From Candidatus Gastranaerophilales bacterium (lineage in GTDB: Bacteria; Cyanobacteriota; Vampirovibrionia; Gastranaerophilales; Gastranaerophilaceae), in the NCBI GenBank assembly GCA_944325145.1, contig CALYDL010000008.1:1-64000 (forward strand): DNA of 64,000 bases. The letters are read 5' to 3'. Below, piece after piece: positions 25,855-34,528 of the stretch. The notes beneath the pieces were generated by a model. It worked only from the letters and a program-made list of their open reading frames with translations. It was not told the origin of the DNA and ran no database searches. Position 1 is the stretch's first letter, and each line of letters begins with the position of its first letter. The translations under genes and the position numbers were made by a program.

Positions 25855-25874
25855 AAAGAGGTAGAAAAAGGCAA

Positions 25875-26318
25875 ATGAAAGAATTTTACTCAAGATGGTA
25901 TGATAAAGACCCTGTTCTTTCAATGTCTATGCGCACGCTTGCAAACTCAGACGATGCAACTCAAATTCAAGTTGCCTTAAACCTCATTAAAGTTATTATT
26001 GAACACAACATTAAATCGAACGAATTTAAAAATGTTGAAGATATTATGACGGCAGTTGAAGAAGGAGTTATACAAAGGGGTATTAACCGCTGGTATGACT
26101 TAGAAAAAACCGTTAGAACGGCTATTCAAATGCTGGAAAGATGTTCGCCCGAAACAAGACAAAGAGTTGCTCTTGATATGGCACAAATTGTTATTGAAAA
26201 TATCGTTATGGATAAAGACAACGATGATGAACTTGACGATGATCAAGTAAACGTTATAGATTTATCAGGTGAAACTACGGTTTTAGACTTAGATAAATTA
26301 AAAGAAGATAATGAATGA
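25875..26318 (+). CDS. Conserved hypothetical protein (147 aa)
   Basis: I do not recognise this acidic, helical, soluble protein. It has an invariant-looking RWYDKDPVLSMSMRTL start and a tail rich in Asp. GAGGT stands 16 nt and AAAGG 6 nt upstream of the ATG. It overlaps the TPR gene by 8 nt, so the two probably work together. No catalytic motif is visible. Confidence 0.7.
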   Translation: MKEFYSRWYDKDPVLSMSMRTLANSDDATQIQVALNLIKVIIEHNIKSNEFKNVEDIMTAVEEGVIQRGINRWYDLEKTVRTAIQMLERCSPETRQRVALDMAQIVIENIVMDKDNDDELDDDQVNVIDLSGETTVLDLDKLKEDNE

Positions 26319-27243
26319 CCTGCAAAGATTTGAGCAACTGAAAAAAAACATTGAAGCCGACCCTACAAACTTTCAATCTCGGCGTGAATTTGCAATGCTT
26401 TTATCGGATATGGGTTTTATTGAAGCTTCAATAAAACACTTAAATTATCTTGTTGAAATTTTTCAAGATGATGCCAATTTGTATTTTAATTTGGGCATTT
26501 GTTTTGAAAAATTAAAAGAATTTAAGCTTGCGCTTCATTATTATAAAAAAGCGGTTGAATTAAAACCAAACGAGGGCGATTTTATCTATAATCTTGCCCT
26601 TTGCTATGATGCTCTTAATATGCAAGATGAAGCAATCAGGGAATTTAAAAAAGTTATTTGTTTAGAAAAAAATGATTCAAATTCTTTCTTTTGTTTAGGC
26701 TGCCTTTATTTTAAAAAAAATGATATTGAACTTGCACAAAAATGTTTTCAAAGGGCAATTAATTTAAACCATGATGATTATTTTGCCCATTTTCACCTTG
26801 CAAACTGCTATCATAAGAAAAATTTGTTGGATGAAGCCATTAAAGAATATAGAAAAGTTATTGAACTGTCGCCTGATTATTCTTGGGCATATTTTAATTT
26901 GGGGCAAATTTATTTTGCAAAAAATGATTTTGAAAACGCAGTTATAATGCTTAATATGACAATTCAAAAAAACAAAAAAGATAAAGAAGCTTATAAACTA
27001 TTGTGCCAATTATATTTAAAATTAAATGATGTTGATATGGCGCTTGATGTTATGGATGAAATGAAAGAAGAAGCAGGCGTAAATGGCGATTATTACTATT
27101 TAATGGCAGAAATTTCAAAATTAAAAAAAGACCTTGTAAAATATAAAGATTACCTAGAATCTGCTGTTGCAAACGAAGAAACTTTATCTTTTAATAAAAA
27201 ATCTGTTTTAGGGGAATTTAAGGAAGTAAATGGTGCAAAATAA
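26311..27243 (+). CDS. TPR-repeat protein
   Basis: A 310-aa protein built from about seven tetratricopeptide repeats (for example LYFNLGICFEKLKEFKLALHYYKKAVELKPN and the similar units every 34 residues). It has no signal peptide, so it is a cytoplasmic scaffold for protein contacts. It overlaps dprA by 14 nt. Confidence 0.85.
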   Translation: MNDLQRFEQLKKNIEADPTNFQSRREFAMLLSDMGFIEASIKHLNYLVEIFQDDANLYFNLGICFEKLKEFKLALHYYKKAVELKPNEGDFIYNLALCYDALNMQDEAIREFKKVICLEKNDSNSFFCLGCLYFKKNDIELAQKCFQRAINLNHDDYFAHFHLANCYHKKNLLDEAIKEYRKVIELSPDYSWAYFNLGQIYFAKNDFENAVIMLNMTIQKNKKDKEAYKLLCQLYLKLNDVDMALDVMDEMKEEAGVNGDYYYLMAEISKLKKDLVKYKDYLESAVANEETLSFNKKSVLGEFKEVNGAK

Positions 27244-28345
27244 ATTCTCTTTTTCAGGCGATAAAAATAAATTTTATGTTGCCCTAAGCAATATTTTAAT
27301 TAATAACCCGATATTTAAAACAAAAATTTTTGAATTTTTCGATTATGACATTGAAAAAATTTTTTATACAACAGAAAATGACCTTAAGGAATTTTCTGAA
27401 ATTTATGAAAATATTCCTGTTCCAAGAAATTTTTTATCTTTAATAAACAATTTAAAAGCTGATGAAATTTTTGAAAAAACAAAAAAAGAAAACCAAAATT
27501 TTATAACTTTTGAAGATGAAAGATACCCTAAAAGCCTTAAAAATTTGGAAGATTTTCCATTAATGCTTTATTATAAAGGGAATTTAGAAAACATAAACTT
27601 TGATAAAACGCTTGCTGTTGTCGGTTCAAGAAATGCAAGCGAATCTGCCAAGTTAAACGTTAAAAATTTAATTCAAGGTTTTATAAATACAGACATTGTT
27701 ATAATTTCAGGCCTTGCTTCAGGAATAGATGCCGCGGCTCATCAAAATGCTCTTTTAAACAATTTAAAAACAATAGCTGTAATTGGTTCAGGGCTAAAAT
27801 ATAGATATCCTTCTCAAAATGAAAAATTATATAATGAAATAGAAGAAAAGGGGCTTATTTTTTCTGAATACCCTTATGAATTTCAGGCGCTTCCTCAAAA
27901 TTTCCCCCAAAGAAACAGAATTGTAACAGGCTTATCCAAAGGGGTTATTATAGCAGAAGCAAGAATAAAATCGGGCGCTATGATATCAGCAAGATTTGCG
28001 CTTGAACAGGGAAAAGAATTAATGTGCATCCCGGGGAACATTTCAAACCCTAATACGGAAGGAATTTATAAATTAATTAAAAACGGTGCTTCAATTGTAA
28101 CTGAACCTGATGATATTTTAAATGTAATGAACTGGGAAATTAAAGCTTCAAAACAAGCAAAAATAAGCCTAAAAGGCAGCGAAAAAGAAATATATGAACT
28201 TATTTCAATTGAAGAAATTTCATTCGAGGGGTTGAAACAAAAACTTGATGTTGGTATAAATGAGCTTATGATGATATTAACCGAGATGGAATTAAAAGGT
28301 TTAATCATTCAAAAAAACGGACTTTATTATATTTTAGGAAATTAA
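27230..28345 (+). CDS. dprA: DNA processing protein DprA
   Basis: DprA loads RecA on incoming single-stranded DNA during transformation. The Rossmann core is clear: VVGSRNAS, ISGLASGIDAAAHQNAL, IAVIGSGLKYRYP, SEYPYEFQALPQNFPQRNRIVTGLSKGVIIAEA and a C-terminal winged helix. The length of 371 aa is usual. It lies directly before topA, an order common in many bacteria. Together with the prepilins it hints at possible competence. Confidence 0.93.
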   Translation: MVQNKFSFSGDKNKFYVALSNILINNPIFKTKIFEFFDYDIEKIFYTTENDLKEFSEIYENIPVPRNFLSLINNLKADEIFEKTKKENQNFITFEDERYPKSLKNLEDFPLMLYYKGNLENINFDKTLAVVGSRNASESAKLNVKNLIQGFINTDIVIISGLASGIDAAAHQNALLNNLKTIAVIGSGLKYRYPSQNEKLYNEIEEKGLIFSEYPYEFQALPQNFPQRNRIVTGLSKGVIIAEARIKSGAMISARFALEQGKELMCIPGNISNPNTEGIYKLIKNGASIVTEPDDILNVMNWEIKASKQAKISLKGSEKEIYELISIEEISFEGLKQKLDVGINELMMILTEMELKGLIIQKNGLYYILGN

Positions 28346-28346
28346 A

Positions 28347-30602
28347 ATGGCAGCAAAAACCTCAAGCAAAGCTAAAACCCTTGTAATAGTGGAATCTCCC
28401 GCAAAATCTAAAACCATTAAAAAAATCTTGGGGGATAACTACCTTATAGAAGCAAGCTATGGCCATATACGTGACCTTCCCCCAAAAGGGCTTGGCTTTG
28501 ATGTTGATAACGATTTTAAGCCGACATTTTCAATAATTCCGGAAAAACAAAAAGTGGTTGATACTCTAAATAAGCTTGCAAAATCGGCAGAAAAAGTTTA
28601 TTTGGCATCCGACCCTGATAGGGAAGGAGAAGCAATAGCTTGGCATGTGAAGGAAGTTTTAAAGGTTCCTGAAAGTAAAATTTTTAGAATTGAATTTAAC
28701 GAAATTACCCCCCATGCAATTAAAGATGCCGTTCAAAATGTTCGCCAAATTGATATGCTAAAAGTGAAAGCTCAACAAACAAGGCAAATTTTAGATAGAC
28801 TTGTTGGTTTTAAAATAAGCCCCATTTTATGGGAAAAATTAAGAAACTATCACTTATCGGCAGGGAGAGTTCAATCTGTTGCGCTTAGAATGATAGTTGA
28901 ACGTGAAGAAGAAATTGAAGCATTCATTCCTGTTGAATATTGGACAATAGGCGCAATGTTATCTAAAAATAATTATGATTTTGAGGCCGAATTAACCAAA
29001 TATAAAGATAAAAAAATTGAAATAAAAGATAAAAAAGAAGCTGATAAAATCTTAAAAGATTTGGAAAATGCCAAATATGTTGTATCAAACATAACTTCTC
29101 GTGATACAAAAAGAAACCCCCAAGCGCCTTTTATAACATCAACTCTTCAAAGAGAAGCAAGTTCAAAATTAGGTTACGGCGTTTCAAAAACAATGCAGAT
29201 AGCACAAAAACTGTATGAAGGTATTGAACTTGGCGAAGATGGTGCTGTTGGGCTTATAACTTATATGAGAACAGATTCGGTTAGAATTTCTGATGACGCT
29301 AAAGAAGCTGCAAAAGAATTTATTACATATAATTACGGTGATAAATATTACCCAAAAACCCCAAACGATTATAACAAAGGCAAAAAGAAAAACGTTCAAG
29401 ATGCGCATGAAGCCATTCGCCCGTCTTACGTTTCAAAAACGCCTGAATCAATTAAAAAATATTTAACAAGCGAACAATACAGGCTGTATAAATTAATTTG
29501 GACAAGGTTTGTTGCTTCTCAAATGGAAGCAGCCAAAGTTAAAAATTTGGGCGTTGAAATTGACGCAAATGGCTACACATTTAGAGTGGGTTCATCTAAA
29601 GTTGAATTTGACGGCTTTTTAAAAGTTTATGAAGATGACAAAGAAGAAGCCATTCAAAAAATTCCTGAATTAAAAGAAGGCGAAACTTTAGAATTTAAAA
29701 AGTTAATTTCAGAACAACATTTCACACAACCCCCTGCAAGGTTTTCTGAAGCAAGCCTTGTAAAACAGTTGGAAGAATACGGCATTGGCCGCCCATCCAC
29801 ATACGCTCCAATTATCACAAAAATTCAACAAAGAGGGTATGTTGAAAAATTGGATAAAGCGCTTAAACCAACACTATTGGGAAGAACCGTTTCAAAACAA
29901 TTGTGTGAATATTTTAAAGATATAATGGATTATAAATTCACAGCAGGCATGGAATTAAAACTTGATGAAATTGCAGAAGATAAGGCAGATTCAATTAAAG
30001 TTTTAAAAGATTTCTATTTTCCTTTTGAAAAAACGGTGGAAGACGCTAAAATAAATATGGGAAGAGTCGTTATAGAATCAGACAAAGTTTGCCCGAATTG
30101 CGGAAAGAAAATGGTTGTTAAAACTTCCCGTTTTGGAAAACAATTTTTAGGTTGCTCCGGGTATCCTGAATGTAAAACAATGATGAGCTTAGACGGTGAA
30201 GCCCCAAAAGCACCCGCAGAAGATGAAAAAACAGATGTTAAATGCGAAAAATGCGGCTTCGAAACTGTTATTAAAACAGGCCCATACGGGAAATATTACC
30301 AATGTTTAAATGAAAAATGCAAAGCAAGAAAAGGCATTGTTGTTTCATCGGGCGTAAAATGTCCAAAATGCGAAAAAGAAGGAAGAGACGGCGAACTTAT
30401 TCAAAGAAGGTCAAGATACGGTAAAACCTTCTATGGCTGTTCAAAATACCCTGATTGCGACTTTGCCGTTTGGAGTGAACCAACGGGTGAAAAATGCCCC
30501 GAATGCGGCGAATTATTAGTTAAAAAATTCTTAAAAACAGGAAATAAAATTGCATGTTCATCTAAAACTTGCAAATTTAATAAACCCATGGAGGAAGAAT
30601 AA
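28347..30602 (+). CDS. topA: DNA topoisomerase I
   Basis: Type IA topoisomerase that relaxes negative supercoils. The Toprim domain (VIVESPAKSKTI at 12-23 and DPDREGEAIAWH) and the catalytic tyrosine in YMRTDSVRIS at about 309 are present. The C-terminus carries four zinc-ribbon units, with CPNCGK, CEKCGF, CPKCEKEG and CPECGE starts. 751 aa. It shares one base with the aroE start. Confidence 0.96.
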   Translation: MAAKTSSKAKTLVIVESPAKSKTIKKILGDNYLIEASYGHIRDLPPKGLGFDVDNDFKPTFSIIPEKQKVVDTLNKLAKSAEKVYLASDPDREGEAIAWHVKEVLKVPESKIFRIEFNEITPHAIKDAVQNVRQIDMLKVKAQQTRQILDRLVGFKISPILWEKLRNYHLSAGRVQSVALRMIVEREEEIEAFIPVEYWTIGAMLSKNNYDFEAELTKYKDKKIEIKDKKEADKILKDLENAKYVVSNITSRDTKRNPQAPFITSTLQREASSKLGYGVSKTMQIAQKLYEGIELGEDGAVGLITYMRTDSVRISDDAKEAAKEFITYNYGDKYYPKTPNDYNKGKKKNVQDAHEAIRPSYVSKTPESIKKYLTSEQYRLYKLIWTRFVASQMEAAKVKNLGVEIDANGYTFRVGSSKVEFDGFLKVYEDDKEEAIQKIPELKEGETLEFKKLISEQHFTQPPARFSEASLVKQLEEYGIGRPSTYAPIITKIQQRGYVEKLDKALKPTLLGRTVSKQLCEYFKDIMDYKFTAGMELKLDEIAEDKADSIKVLKDFYFPFEKTVEDAKINMGRVVIESDKVCPNCGKKMVVKTSRFGKQFLGCSGYPECKTMMSLDGEAPKAPAEDEKTDVKCEKCGFETVIKTGPYGKYYQCLNEKCKARKGIVVSSGVKCPKCEKEGRDGELIQRRSRYGKTFYGCSKYPDCDFAVWSEPTGEKCPECGELLVKKFLKTGNKIACSSKTCKFNKPMEEE

Positions 30603-31453
30603 TGGATGAAAAAGTTTATAAATTGGGAATTATAGGCTGCCCTCTTTCTCATTCTTTAAGCAAATTTATGCATGAAGCTGCCCTTAAAGATTTAGGGTTA
30701 AACGGAAGTTATGATAGTTTAGAAACCAAAAGCGAAGATTTAATTCAAAGAATAAAATTCTTAAAAACAAACGGTTATCTTGGCTTTAATGTAACAATAC
30801 CCCATAAAATTCCAATAAGCTTGTTTTTATCAGATGTTGACGAATTTGCAAATAAAGTGGGTTCTGTTAATACCGTTGTGATTGATGAAAATAAGAACTT
30901 AAAAGGCTATAACACAGATGTATATGGTTTTATGGAACCTATTAAAGATGTTGACCTTAACAATAAAAAAGCCGTTGTTTTAGGAACTGGCGGTGCCTCA
31001 AGAGCCGTTGTTGCAGGGCTTTATTTTAAAGGTGTTAAAAAAATTGATATTTATACAAGAAATGTTATTAATTCAACAGAAGCGGTTAATGTTTTAAGGC
31101 AAAAATTCAGCGATATTGAAATAAAACTTCTTCAATATGAGGTTATGGAAACATTAGATGATGTTTCAATTGTTGTAAACACAACTCCACTTGGCATGAA
31201 AAACTTTAGGCAAGGCGTTTCACCCTTGTCTGATGAAATGATAAAAACATTATCTGATGATGCCATAATCTATGATATAGTGTATAATCCAATTAAAACG
31301 GAACTTATAAATAGAGTAATTAAATATAATAAAAAATACGTTTCAGGGCTTGATATGCTTGTTTATCAAGGGGCAAAGGCCTTTGAAATATGGACCGGAA
31401 CCTACCCGAATACAGACAAAATGAAAATAGCAGCTCTTATGGAATTGGTATAA
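30602..31453 (+). CDS. aroE: Shikimate dehydrogenase
   Basis: NADP-dependent reduction of 3-dehydroshikimate in aromatic amino acid synthesis. The substrate motif PLSHSLSKFMHEAAL and NVTIPHK with catalytic Lys, the dinucleotide motif VLGTGGASRAVV and the C-terminal GLDMLVYQGAKAFEIWTG are present. 283 aa. GGAGGAA precedes the ATG, which overlaps the topA stop. Confidence 0.95.
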   Translation: MDEKVYKLGIIGCPLSHSLSKFMHEAALKDLGLNGSYDSLETKSEDLIQRIKFLKTNGYLGFNVTIPHKIPISLFLSDVDEFANKVGSVNTVVIDENKNLKGYNTDVYGFMEPIKDVDLNNKKAVVLGTGGASRAVVAGLYFKGVKKIDIYTRNVINSTEAVNVLRQKFSDIEIKLLQYEVMETLDDVSIVVNTTPLGMKNFRQGVSPLSDEMIKTLSDDAIIYDIVYNPIKTELINRVIKYNKKYVSGLDMLVYQGAKAFEIWTGTYPNTDKMKIAALMELV

Positions 31454-31459
31454 GCTGAA

Positions 31460-32191
31460 ATGAAAAAAACTTTAATAGCTTTTTTTATATTAATGGGGCT
31501 TTTTTGTCTTCAAAATGCGGCATATTCGATTGATGATTCATCTTATATGTCTTTAGATGAATACAGCCAATTTTTTGAACTCGGTTTTTTTGATGAAGCA
31601 CCCCAAACAAATGAAGCTTTTGAAGAACAGGAAGAAACTTTTACCCCAAAATTGAAAGAAAAAGTTGATTTAACGGGTGACGTTATAACACCTGACAAAG
31701 AGCCGATTAAGCTTCAAGTCGGGAAAACAGAATTTTTAGAAAGCTACAAGGAAGCTTTTAAAGAGGAAGAAAGCAAAAACGAACTTTTAAAAGCAGGCAA
31801 TTTAAGCATTTTTTCTGATACAACAGAAGAGCAAAGCAGTTATATGACAAACAATTACAAATCTTCAATGAATATGAAGCTTGATTTGAATAAAAATATG
31901 ACCGTTCAAGCGGGGCAAGAAATTTGGTATGTAAACCCTGATGCAAGTTTAGGGTCTAAAAAGTTTTATGTAAACCCTTCTTTTTATTTAGGAAAGGGCG
32001 TTTCTTTGAACTATACCGGCCGCTATAACCAAACAAGCAGAAATATTGAACAAGAATTGGGCGTAAATTATAAGCCTTCTATTTTTAAAGATGCGGCTTC
32101 ATTTGGTGTTTCTGCAAGCACCATAATGAATACTGATAAAGAAGTTCAATCAGGAAGGCTTAAATTTTCAACAGATTTATATATTTATTAA
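31460..32191 (+). CDS. Secreted or outer-membrane beta-rich protein
   Basis: An unrecognised 243-aa protein with a signal peptide (residues 1-24, ending near AAYSID). An acidic linker is followed by a C-terminal half of alternating polar/aromatic strands ending in LYIY, as in small outer-membrane barrels. It probably resides in the outer membrane or periplasm. The gene is 6 nt from aroE but is unlikely to be related in function. No Shine-Dalgarno is obvious beyond AAGCTGAA. Confidence 0.65.
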   Translation: MKKTLIAFFILMGLFCLQNAAYSIDDSSYMSLDEYSQFFELGFFDEAPQTNEAFEEQEETFTPKLKEKVDLTGDVITPDKEPIKLQVGKTEFLESYKEAFKEEESKNELLKAGNLSIFSDTTEEQSSYMTNNYKSSMNMKLDLNKNMTVQAGQEIWYVNPDASLGSKKFYVNPSFYLGKGVSLNYTGRYNQTSRNIEQELGVNYKPSIFKDAASFGVSASTIMNTDKEVQSGRLKFSTDLYIY

Positions 32192-32195
32192 TTTT

Positions 32196-33047
32196 TTAAG
32201 CTGCACTATCATCTAAAAGTTTGCCTGCATTATCAAGCCTTGTTTGAAAATCTTTTCCTGTTAAATCGGTGTTCATCATAGCACCAATTTGAATTTTGCC
32301 ATCCACATAGCCTTTTGTTGAATCTGATGCATCCATTGCCATATAATAAGCTGCAAGTTCATCTTGTTCTAAAGAGCCGCTTTCATCCATATCAAGTGCA
32401 GTAAAATTATCTTGCATAAATTGGTTTGCATAAGAATCTATTTCATATTCCCCTGTTTCATAATCTTTTGTCATTAATTCGCCTGTTTCATCGTTGAATT
32501 GGTAGGCGTCATTTGGAAATAATTCATTATATAAGCTTGCTTCTTGCTGTAAATATTCATCATAATTCATAGCGCCGTTTTGGTCTTTATCTGAAGCCAC
32601 AAGGTTTAATTGTGCAATATTGTTTGCTCCTTCAACCAAAGGCTCTTTGAAGTTTGCATCATCCGGTGAAATGTCAGATTCTACATAATCATACATTTCA
32701 AGTTCATCTCTTTTGTTGCCTGTTAATTTGTTATAACTATCTTTAATCCAGTTTGAAAAATCTTCATACATTGAAGTTGAAACCGCTTTTTCTTCTTCTT
32801 TATTTAAAGGTTCTGCGGTATCATCCGCTTTTGTTTCGGATGCAGCAGTTTCTGTTCCAAATATGGAATCATAAGAAGGAATGTTTAAAGTGTTGCCTGC
32901 ATAAATTAAATTGGGGTCTGAAATATTATTTATTTCGGCTAATTTATTAACTGCTTTTAAAATATCTGCATTGGTTTTAACATTGTCGCCATATTGCGCT
33001 TTAACAATGTTCCACATGCAATCGCCTTTGTTAATTGTATAATCCAT
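32196..33047 (-). CDS. LysM and EF-hand calcium-binding protein
   Basis: A 283-aa protein with an N-terminal LysM fold (YTINKGDCMWNIVKAQYG to YAGNTLNIP, residues 3-57) for peptidoglycan or glycan contact, and two EF-hand loops (DKDQNGAMNYDE and DMDESGSLEQDE) in the second half. I chose the ATG at 33047 with GAGAGG 9 nt upstream; the longer frame would need a TTG. No signal peptide is seen, so how it reaches the wall is unclear. It is convergent with the preceding gene. Confidence 0.8.
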   Translation of the reverse strand: MDYTINKGDCMWNIVKAQYGDNVKTNADILKAVNKLAEINNISDPNLIYAGNTLNIPSYDSIFGTETAASETKADDTAEPLNKEEEKAVSTSMYEDFSNWIKDSYNKLTGNKRDELEMYDYVESDISPDDANFKEPLVEGANNIAQLNLVASDKDQNGAMNYDEYLQQEASLYNELFPNDAYQFNDETGELMTKDYETGEYEIDSYANQFMQDNFTALDMDESGSLEQDELAAYYMAMDASDSTKGYVDGKIQIGAMMNTDLTGKDFQTRLDNAGKLLDDSAA

Positions 33048-33172
33048 CTCTAAAATTCCTCTCAATTTTTTCTCTCGTTAAATTAATAAAGTTTTTTTTC
33101 AAAAATAAAGTGCCTATTTTAATAAAAAAATATAAAGTTTTGTAAACAGGGTTAAAAATGCGAATAGTTTTG

Positions 33173-33178
33173 TATAAT
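33173..33178 (+). promoter_or_regulatory. -10 box, leaderless layout
   Basis: TATAAT ends 7 nt before the ATG at 33186, and no Shine-Dalgarno precedes that ATG. No good -35 was found. Confidence 0.5.
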
Positions 33179-33185
33179 AAAAACT

Positions 33186-33884
33186 ATGTTTAAAAAACTT
33201 TTTTCAAAATTAATAAATTCAATTTTTGATATTCAAGAAAAATATTTATCTAAAAAATACAGCCTAAAATCTGCTAATTCAAATATGGCAAAAAGCCATA
33301 TAACATCCGGAGCAAGCCTTACAATTAATTCCGAACTTGAAAAAAATAAACAGATGGTTAAAAGCGAAGTTTATGAGCTTGCGAAAAAAAATGTTGATAA
33401 TTTTATAAATATTTTTGAATATTCAAAAGAAAAAGGCGTTAATTATTATATTTTTAATAATGCAGATAAACTTTTAAATTTTATAGGGGAAGATATTGGT
33501 TTAATTTTTCCAAAAAAAGGCTTAAGGGCGCTTTATATAAACCTTTTAACCTCTAAAAAAATTTCTTTTAAAAGCCCCATTCTTTTTATTTTCGATAAAA
33601 AACAATTAAACCCTTATAAAATTTTATACAATTTTTATAAATGGTATGCTTATAATTCAAATTTGCCGGGGTTTGATGAAAAAACTTTATCAGAATTTAA
33701 AAATATTTATGAATATGAAACAAGCCTTGATAAATTAACTTATGAACAAATTATAAACCTAAAACACGCTATTCAAAGAGATAAAGAAGCATCTGAATTT
33801 GTTTTAGGTTTTATGAAAGAATTTGAAGGCTCTAAAAATGCCTTTAATGTTATGAAAAATAAAGATGAAGGCGCAAATATCTAA
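33186..33884 (+). CDS. Hypothetical protein (232 aa)
   Basis: I do not recognise this lysine-rich, apparently soluble protein with mainly helical character. An amphipathic N-terminus (MFKKLFSKLINSIF) might touch the membrane. Its end overlaps the convergent gene by 4 nt. The promoter lies right at the start codon, so it is a separate transcription unit. Confidence 0.65.
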   Translation: MFKKLFSKLINSIFDIQEKYLSKKYSLKSANSNMAKSHITSGASLTINSELEKNKQMVKSEVYELAKKNVDNFINIFEYSKEKGVNYYIFNNADKLLNFIGEDIGLIFPKKGLRALYINLLTSKKISFKSPILFIFDKKQLNPYKILYNFYKWYAYNSNLPGFDEKTLSEFKNIYEYETSLDKLTYEQIINLKHAIQRDKEASEFVLGFMKEFEGSKNAFNVMKNKDEGANI

Positions 33885-34498
33885 ATTTTATTTAAAACTT
33901 TAATGCCTAAGTAATTTGCAATTTCTTTTGTTTGAATTTTGTTTTCTTTAATGTCATATGCAAACATAGCGCATAAAATTGCTTCTAAATTGGCTGCAGG
34001 CAAAAGGTTATCAGACATTATATTAAACCCGTATTTAATTTTTAAACCCGATTGAAAGCTTTTGCAATCAAGAGATGTTTTTTCCAAATAATTTGGGTTT
34101 AAGCCGTAAGCTTGCCTTAGAAGGTTAATGTTGCACCTAAAAACTTTGCATTTTTCTTTGTTTAAATTTGAAAGTAAATCTTTTAATCTGTCGTTTATTC
34201 TGTTTGTCCAATTATTTCTGTTAATATCAAAAAGTTCGCTTATCATTTTATAATTTTTTGAATGAATTCTCCATTTGCCATCTAACAGCGATTCATCAAA
34301 AGGCAAAGAAACAACAACAACAGAATTTTTAACATAAGGAGAATTTTCAAAAAAAAGTTTAATGTCATCTGTGAAAAACAATTTATCAAGGTGAACAATT
34401 TTTTTATTGTTGTCTAAAACACAAATTGCGCTGTTGTGGTTTGAATTTGGCGCCAAAGAAAGCCCAATTGAATGAAAATTGTTTTGCATATTCTCCAT
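33881..34498 (-). CDS. Hypothetical protein, possibly RNase H-like (205 aa)
   Basis: The order of strands and acidic residues (SIGLSLAPNSNHNSAICVLD at the start, VVVVSLPFDESLL in the middle, ANLEAILCAMFAYD near the end) recalls DUF429/RNase H-like proteins. I could not confirm this, and the first acidic residue of that fold is replaced by Ser or Ala. The gene is divergent from the ABC exporter, and TATACT ends 7 nt before its ATG. Confidence 0.55.
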   Translation of the reverse strand: MENMQNNFHSIGLSLAPNSNHNSAICVLDNNKKIVHLDKLFFTDDIKLFFENSPYVKNSVVVVSLPFDESLLDGKWRIHSKNYKMISELFDINRNNWTNRINDRLKDLLSNLNKEKCKVFRCNINLLRQAYGLNPNYLEKTSLDCKSFQSGLKIKYGFNIMSDNLLPAANLEAILCAMFAYDIKENKIQTKEIANYLGIKVLNKI

Positions 34499-34505
34499 AA
34501 TTATG

Positions 34506-34511
34506 AGTATA
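34506..34511 (-). promoter_or_regulatory. -10 box, leaderless layout, divergent promoter
   Basis: TATACT on the minus strand ends 7 nt before the ATG at 34498. On the plus strand the same few bases hold TATAAT (34508-34513) and GATAAT (34517-34522) ahead of the ABC exporter, so the two promoters overlap. Confidence 0.55.
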
Positions 34512-34528
34512 ATTAGGATAATTCAGAT

